A stretch of 64,000 nt of DNA. Origin: Gordionus sp. m RMFG-2023. Taxonomy: Eukaryota > Nematomorpha > Gordioida > Chordodea > Parachordodidae. Below, in pieces: positions 59,004 to 64,000 of the stretch; position 1 is the first letter of the stretch, and every line of letters begins with the position of its first letter. The position numbers were made by a program, and so were the translations under genes. A model generated the notes under the pieces. The model was not told the origin of the DNA. It did no database searches and saw only the letters and a list, made by a program, of their open reading frames with translations. The stretch lies in contig NC_088776.1 of NCBI RefSeq assembly GCF_954871325.1, positions 28,630,508 to 28,694,507 on the forward strand, given 5' to 3'.

Positions 59004-62000
59004 AGTTGTTATATAATTATAAAATTATCGGTGTTGTTGTTATATAATTATAAATTATTGTTTACAATAAATTAAAAGTAACACTATGTAATTTATTTTT
59101 CTATTGGTTTATTTTACATAATAGAAAATAAAGTCTATTGGAAAAAATGTGTGTTATCCATAAAAGGAACATGATCCGTTTTTTAAGAAAAAATTCGATC
59201 GGTTATCGTTTTCATATTTAAGTAAATGATCGTGGTCAAATCATTTAAAAGGATCGATTAACAAGGGTGTGTATAATGCTTAACTTAATCTTGAAGTTTA
59301 TTATAAAAAAATGATTAACTATACTAATTAAATGATAAATATTTAAATACATCAAATATATATAATTAGATGATTATAAATAATTCGCCTGAAAACATAG
59401 TTAAAAAAGAAATTTCTATGCTAAACTAGCTTTTGACAAGAGCGAAAATAAGAATACCTTGTATATTTAATGAATTATGAAATTATCTCAGTATTAAATT
59501 CAGTTTTTTTTCTTAAGAAATTTTAAAATCTTTTTATAAATTGTTCACTAACTTATAGTGAGAAAAAAATAGGATTTGAATTAAAATTTTTTCCTACAAC
59601 TTCTTTGTTTCTAGAGTTTTCTTCGGATTTCTCTAAGTATAAGTTTTATTTATCGGTAACCAATGCTATTCTAGTTATAGCATATGTAGACATTAATAAA
59701 ATTAATTAAAAGCTGCTTTATAAAAGTAGGTGATTTTTATATTAAAATAAGAAAATTTACTTACCTTATGTGAAAATGAAGTAAAAATACTAATAAATGT
59801 ATTTTATATTATTTTGTTACTGTCAAGAATGTTCTATTATCTAGAAAGGATTTTTTAGTTATCTATAATTTCTAAATTTTAATAACAAGAGGTTCGATGT
59901 CAAATGAAAACTAATCAAAATATCTTTTGACTGCAATGCCAATGATTACAAGTATGCCTGTATAGACCTTGGGGTTTAAATTATTTTTTATAAAATAATT
60001 TATTATGTGCCTAAAAATAAGATATTGGAATCAAATTAAAGCTAATTGTTGTGAATTGTGATTGCAATATTTTGATTTGCACTTATTTAAAATCTTGTGT
60101 ATATAAATCGCAAAATAGATTTTTATATATAAAATTGAATATTTAGAGTTCATGTAAAATTTGAATATGTATATGTTAATAAAACGACTATTATATTATA
60201 GAAAGAAAAGATATTTGGTTTATTATAAAAATATTTTGGTTTGAATAATGATTTAAAGTTGATAATAATCCGACGAAATTTATTATGATATAATCATTTT
60301 ATATAAAAGACACAATTTTATAATTTAAAGGACTTTTTAATTTTTTTACTTTTACTTAATTTTTTTCACATATAATTTTTACTTTTATTTTATATTAATT
60401 TTATTTTTCTTTTATTTTGATTATGTTTTCAATTTATATTTAATTATTAGTATTTAATAAAGATTTAGTATCATATTTTAGTATTTAATTATATTTTTAT
60501 TTTATTTTTTTTAGGTTCCAACTTTTCTTAATATGACAACATATCCATATGTGACAGTTTATGGGAGACTCGGGTTATATGGCAGGTGTTTTGCTCTTTT
60601 GCGATAAAATCTAATTTTTATTTTATAAATTTAAACTAATTCTATTATTATCGTTAGGTTAAAAAATAAATTAAAAAAACTAGAGCTTTCTACATTTTAT
60701 ACTGTGGACACTTAGGATAAAGGTTTTATATTTTACTATTTAAGCCCCTCGAGGTAAGATGGCATTTTACCCACAACAAATTTATTCATTTGTTATTTTT
60801 TTATTAATTAAAACAAATTGTTAATATTTAAAAAACTAGTTTTCATAATTAGAATACATATAAAATAGATAATTCTTGGCACAAATAGGATATGTCCATT
60901 CAGAGCAATTATGGTATATTAAATTTCTGCGCTTTTTTACAGAATGGCAATATTACCTTCTTAAAAGCTTTACCCTTGCACCCTCATCTCCACCAGAAAA
61001 AATATTCTTATCCATAAATATCTTTAGCAAAAAAGTATTTCTGCTTATTTCACCCGAAAAATATTTCAAATTTGCATGCACGCCCACCTGCCCAATGAAT
61101 TTTTTAATTTGTCACCTATGCTGACCCCTAGTATGGGTGGGCGTAGGCGTATGAGCTAAAACACTGTCTGTTGCAGATTTTTAATCGAAAGATTAAAATT
61201 AGCTTATAAAAACCATAAACTACCCAACTGCCACCCTTCCTCAATTCCTATTATATTTGAGTAAAAATCTTATGTTATATCAACCCCCATGTGATAGAAG
61301 TACCTTTTAATAAGATTAAATAGTGAATCGTCTATAAATTTATAACAGTTTCGAGACTTACAATAGCGTTAATGGTATCACTATAAATAACGTCATTCAA
61401 AATCGTTTCATCTCTTGAAAGATCATTGTAATTATAATCAAAAAAAATATTAACAGTATGTAGATTCTACAGATAAAATACCCCCTTAAAATGTTTTGTG
61501 AAGTCAATGTCCTGGAAAATAATTGCGTCACAAATTAGTCATCTAACCCCTTACCTTATAATCCCCGATGTAGTGAGTTAGCTTAAATAATTCTAGCAAT
61601 CTTTCTAGTAGACTAAAAACTCCAAATCAAGCCCATTCGGTAGTCTAGGCATTGAGCTACACATTTCATAAATGAATGAATGAGTACTGTTGCTCAAAAC
61701 AAAAATTATACTAAATAAAAAAGTTGACAGAAAGGGGCTAAAAATGTTTTATACTACTAAATGAACATATAATAGATAGTGTGCATAGAGATAAATCTTT
61801 TGAAAATCATAGTTTAAAGTTACAATATTTTTAGTGCTCAGGTTTATTTTTTAAAAATATGTATAACTAAAAAAGTACATAATATTAAATTAAGAAAGTA
61901 AAATAAAACATCTCTTGCCTGCAATAATGTTATCACTCCGTCGGTTTAATTTTTTAATTTTTACAATGAAAAAAATTGATATGGATATTAAAAATCAAAA

Positions 62001-63022
62001 ATCTATATTTAGATAGCTACTGCTATGGTGATAGTCTATCTCGATGTTATGATCGAGGGAATTAGGTTTGTTATTTTTAAATTAAAACTCTTTAAACACA
62101 AAAATTCGATACAAATAAGAGCAAATAAATTATTTTTCGAATGAATAGTAATCCCCAATTTAAGTGACCGAGTCTATGTATAGGGAGTCCGATTAATTTT
62201 TTTAACATAAAAATTTGATGTTGTTGATATAAAGTCAATCAGAATATAGAATATATTTGGACTACTAAAGTATCCGTCACTCTGTCTAAGTGAATGGAGA
62301 AGATCAAGATTGATTTTTGAACTTTTTATAGCATAATTATATTCAATAGATATATATAATGATAATTTAAATATTATTTGACTGAGTGATAATCAATACT
62401 CATGAAGCTTGGGTGGTGGGGATTTTTTTTTAAATTTTGGAACAAAACATTAATTGCAATAAGATTAAGAGCTCTATTGTGACCATAAACTAAGTAAGTT
62501 TTCTACATTATAACTGCTCGAAAATTCTTTTAAATATTCTATTAGCTAACAATTATCGTCATTTCCAATAATATATAAATATGCAATTTTAATTTGTTTT
62601 AACGATATATATCAATCTTCACAAGTCACGAGCTAGGAATATTCAGTTCGCGATAGGTCGCGACTTTGAATACGCTCGAAATGCACCGAAACGGCGTCTA
62701 AAGCTAATCCACCGACAGGGGAGAATCGTTGATTTAATTTTTTTGTGAGTTAAAAATTAACTTTTAGTGTAGGGCAGGAGATTCAGAACATTTTATTTAA
62801 TTCAAATTTTAATTTTAATTAAAGAGGAAAATAATTATGATATTAACAAAATGGAAAAATAATATAAAATATTTATAAATTTGCAAAATAAATATTTTCT
62901 CTATTAGTTCTTGAAATATAATTTTCCAGAAATCCGAGTTGAAAAGATGTGAATTTTTGAATAGGGAGGAGGTTCGATTCTCTTTCTTTTTCAATGTTTA
63001 TATTATGCAAAATAAGCAATAA
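59004..63022. other. Long AT-rich stretch without recognised genes
   Basis: No supported coding region; short frames such as 60876-61124 show no domain. A phrase TATGGGTGGGCGTAGGCG at 61133 looks like a transposon end. 62615-62725 is a conspicuous CpG-dense patch (TCGCGATAGGTCGCGAC and ACCGAAACGGCGTC). Confidence 0.4.
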
Positions 63023-63784
63023 TAGGGGAGACTGGGGTTAGATAAACCTCAGAGATTAGCAAACCACTTAATCTCATTTTAAAATTAAATAGACCAGTAG
63101 AAGGTAATACTTTATCCTAATATAGCTTTTAATAGTATGCATCTATAGGAGTATATCTTTTGAAATAATTTATTTTAAAAAACTTTATTCAAAAAGAATT
63201 TTGAGGTTAAATTCAAAAGACTTTTACATGACAGAACTTTAATTTTTATTAAGTTATACAATCATTTATATGTATAAATTAAATTTATAGCAAACTTCTT
63301 TTATAATTTAAGAGAGTATTTATTTGTCTAGATATTATTTCAACCATAATTAGTCAATTTAGAGCTACTGGACTTGCTCAACCATACATGCCATTATGGT
63401 AGCTAATATGAAAAAAAAATATTTTAAAATCTTGGAATTTAGGATTTATGCTTATATGTCCAAAATACTTATTAAATTAACCAAAATTAAGTTACAATTT
63501 TTATATACAATTAACTTCATTTTAAAAGTATTATGATATTTTGAACAATAAAATAGTAAAATTATTCCATAAGTAGCATTATTAATAAATAAAAATGCAT
63601 TTCAATTTTAACTTTTACTAAACAAAAAATTTCAAAAATTTGATTATATTCCTAAAAATATTTATAAGGCACCATAGACTTTAGTTATAAATATCGATTC
63701 GTATATTGTTCTTTATAATATCTTGAAAAACAGGGAAGTTATAGCCGATTTTGTAAAAATCGGTACGAACCCCAGTTTCCCTTA
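63023..63784. mobile_element. TA-flanked TIR MITE (Tc1/mariner-like)
   Basis: Left TAGGGGAGACTGGGGTTAGA pairs with right end ACCCCAGTTTCCCTTA (inverted, about 17 of 20). TA at both edges. About 760 bp, no coding. TAGGGGA(A/G)A is shared with the element at 44641. Confidence 0.8.
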
Positions 63785-64000
63785 TTTGTATATTCAACAT
63801 TGGTGAATTTATGTTCATTATTCCAAATGCTTTTTCCATGTATTGCTGAGCCATTTTAAAAATGTTAAATAACTCTTCTTGATTACTTGTCTATTTTGAA
63901 TATTTTTTTTTCAATATCTTTCTTCAGTTTATTACTCCTATCTCTTTATATAATTTATATTTCTGCGATTCCATTTGTATCTCCCACCGGAATATCTATC

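Overview
The window is AT-rich (roughly three quarters A+T by eye), repeat-laden eukaryotic DNA. Pol III tRNA genes, short GT-AG introns in transposon genes, RTE-type LINE fragments, many hAT transposons and a neuropeptide F/Y-type receptor point to an invertebrate animal, probably a protostome; the species cannot be told from sequence alone. Only one convincing host protein gene is present, an uninterrupted neuropeptide F-like receptor on the minus strand (39280-41850), plus one well-formed tRNA-Val(TAC) (3989-4061). Almost everything else recognisable is mobile-element DNA at different stages of decay.

Layout. 1-1664: right part of a hAT copy (family A). 1851-2073: hAT MITE with perfect target duplication. 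3989-4061: tRNA-Val; 5934-6007: tRNA-like sequence followed by a 42-bp minisatellite. 7311-10304: a hAT element with CGGCGG-rich ends and a nearly readable multi-exon transposase. 10578-11400: MITE pieces and a TTGAGTCG tandem array. 11641-15088: a complete hAT with GTAACG ends and 8-bp target duplication. 15129-15969: a short hAT with AGGTTCGG ends. 16186-23410: a second GTAACG hAT, opposite in orientation, stuffed with a GATCCGAT-type hAT (16916-22130), which itself contains a long-TIR element (17167-19155) and an ATTCG-type hAT (19523-22086); an RTE LINE 3' end lies at 22236-22877. 23720-24540: decayed Tc1/mariner-IS630-like transposase. 24609-25007 and 27671-28085: GCCCGG MITEs. 25650-27070: RTE LINE. 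28330-34600: a large divergent inverted repeat around a reverse-transcriptase fossil. 35340-35690: tandem array. 37200-38352: hAT relic. 39280-41850: receptor gene in a repeat-poor stretch (about 38.4-44.6 kb). 44641-45596 and 63023-63784: TA-flanked TIR elements. 46079-48190: family-A hAT copy. 49006-50198: internally deleted hAT with perfect target duplication. 50.8, 53.2, 54.6 and 58.4 kb: more GCCCGG elements. 56950-58330: a third family-A copy, reversed.

The most notable observations are (i) the receptor's roughly 165-residue insertion in intracellular loop 2, which does not look like a retained intron; (ii) a multi-layer transposon nest with confirmed target duplications; (iii) each hAT family carrying its own CpG-bearing subterminal motif array; (iv) two hAT copies sharing the same MITE insertion inside the transposase dimerisation exon, so they multiplied after being disarmed; (v) the 6.3-kb inverted-repeat structure at 28.3-34.6 kb. 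All alignments were made by eye; no database was searched.
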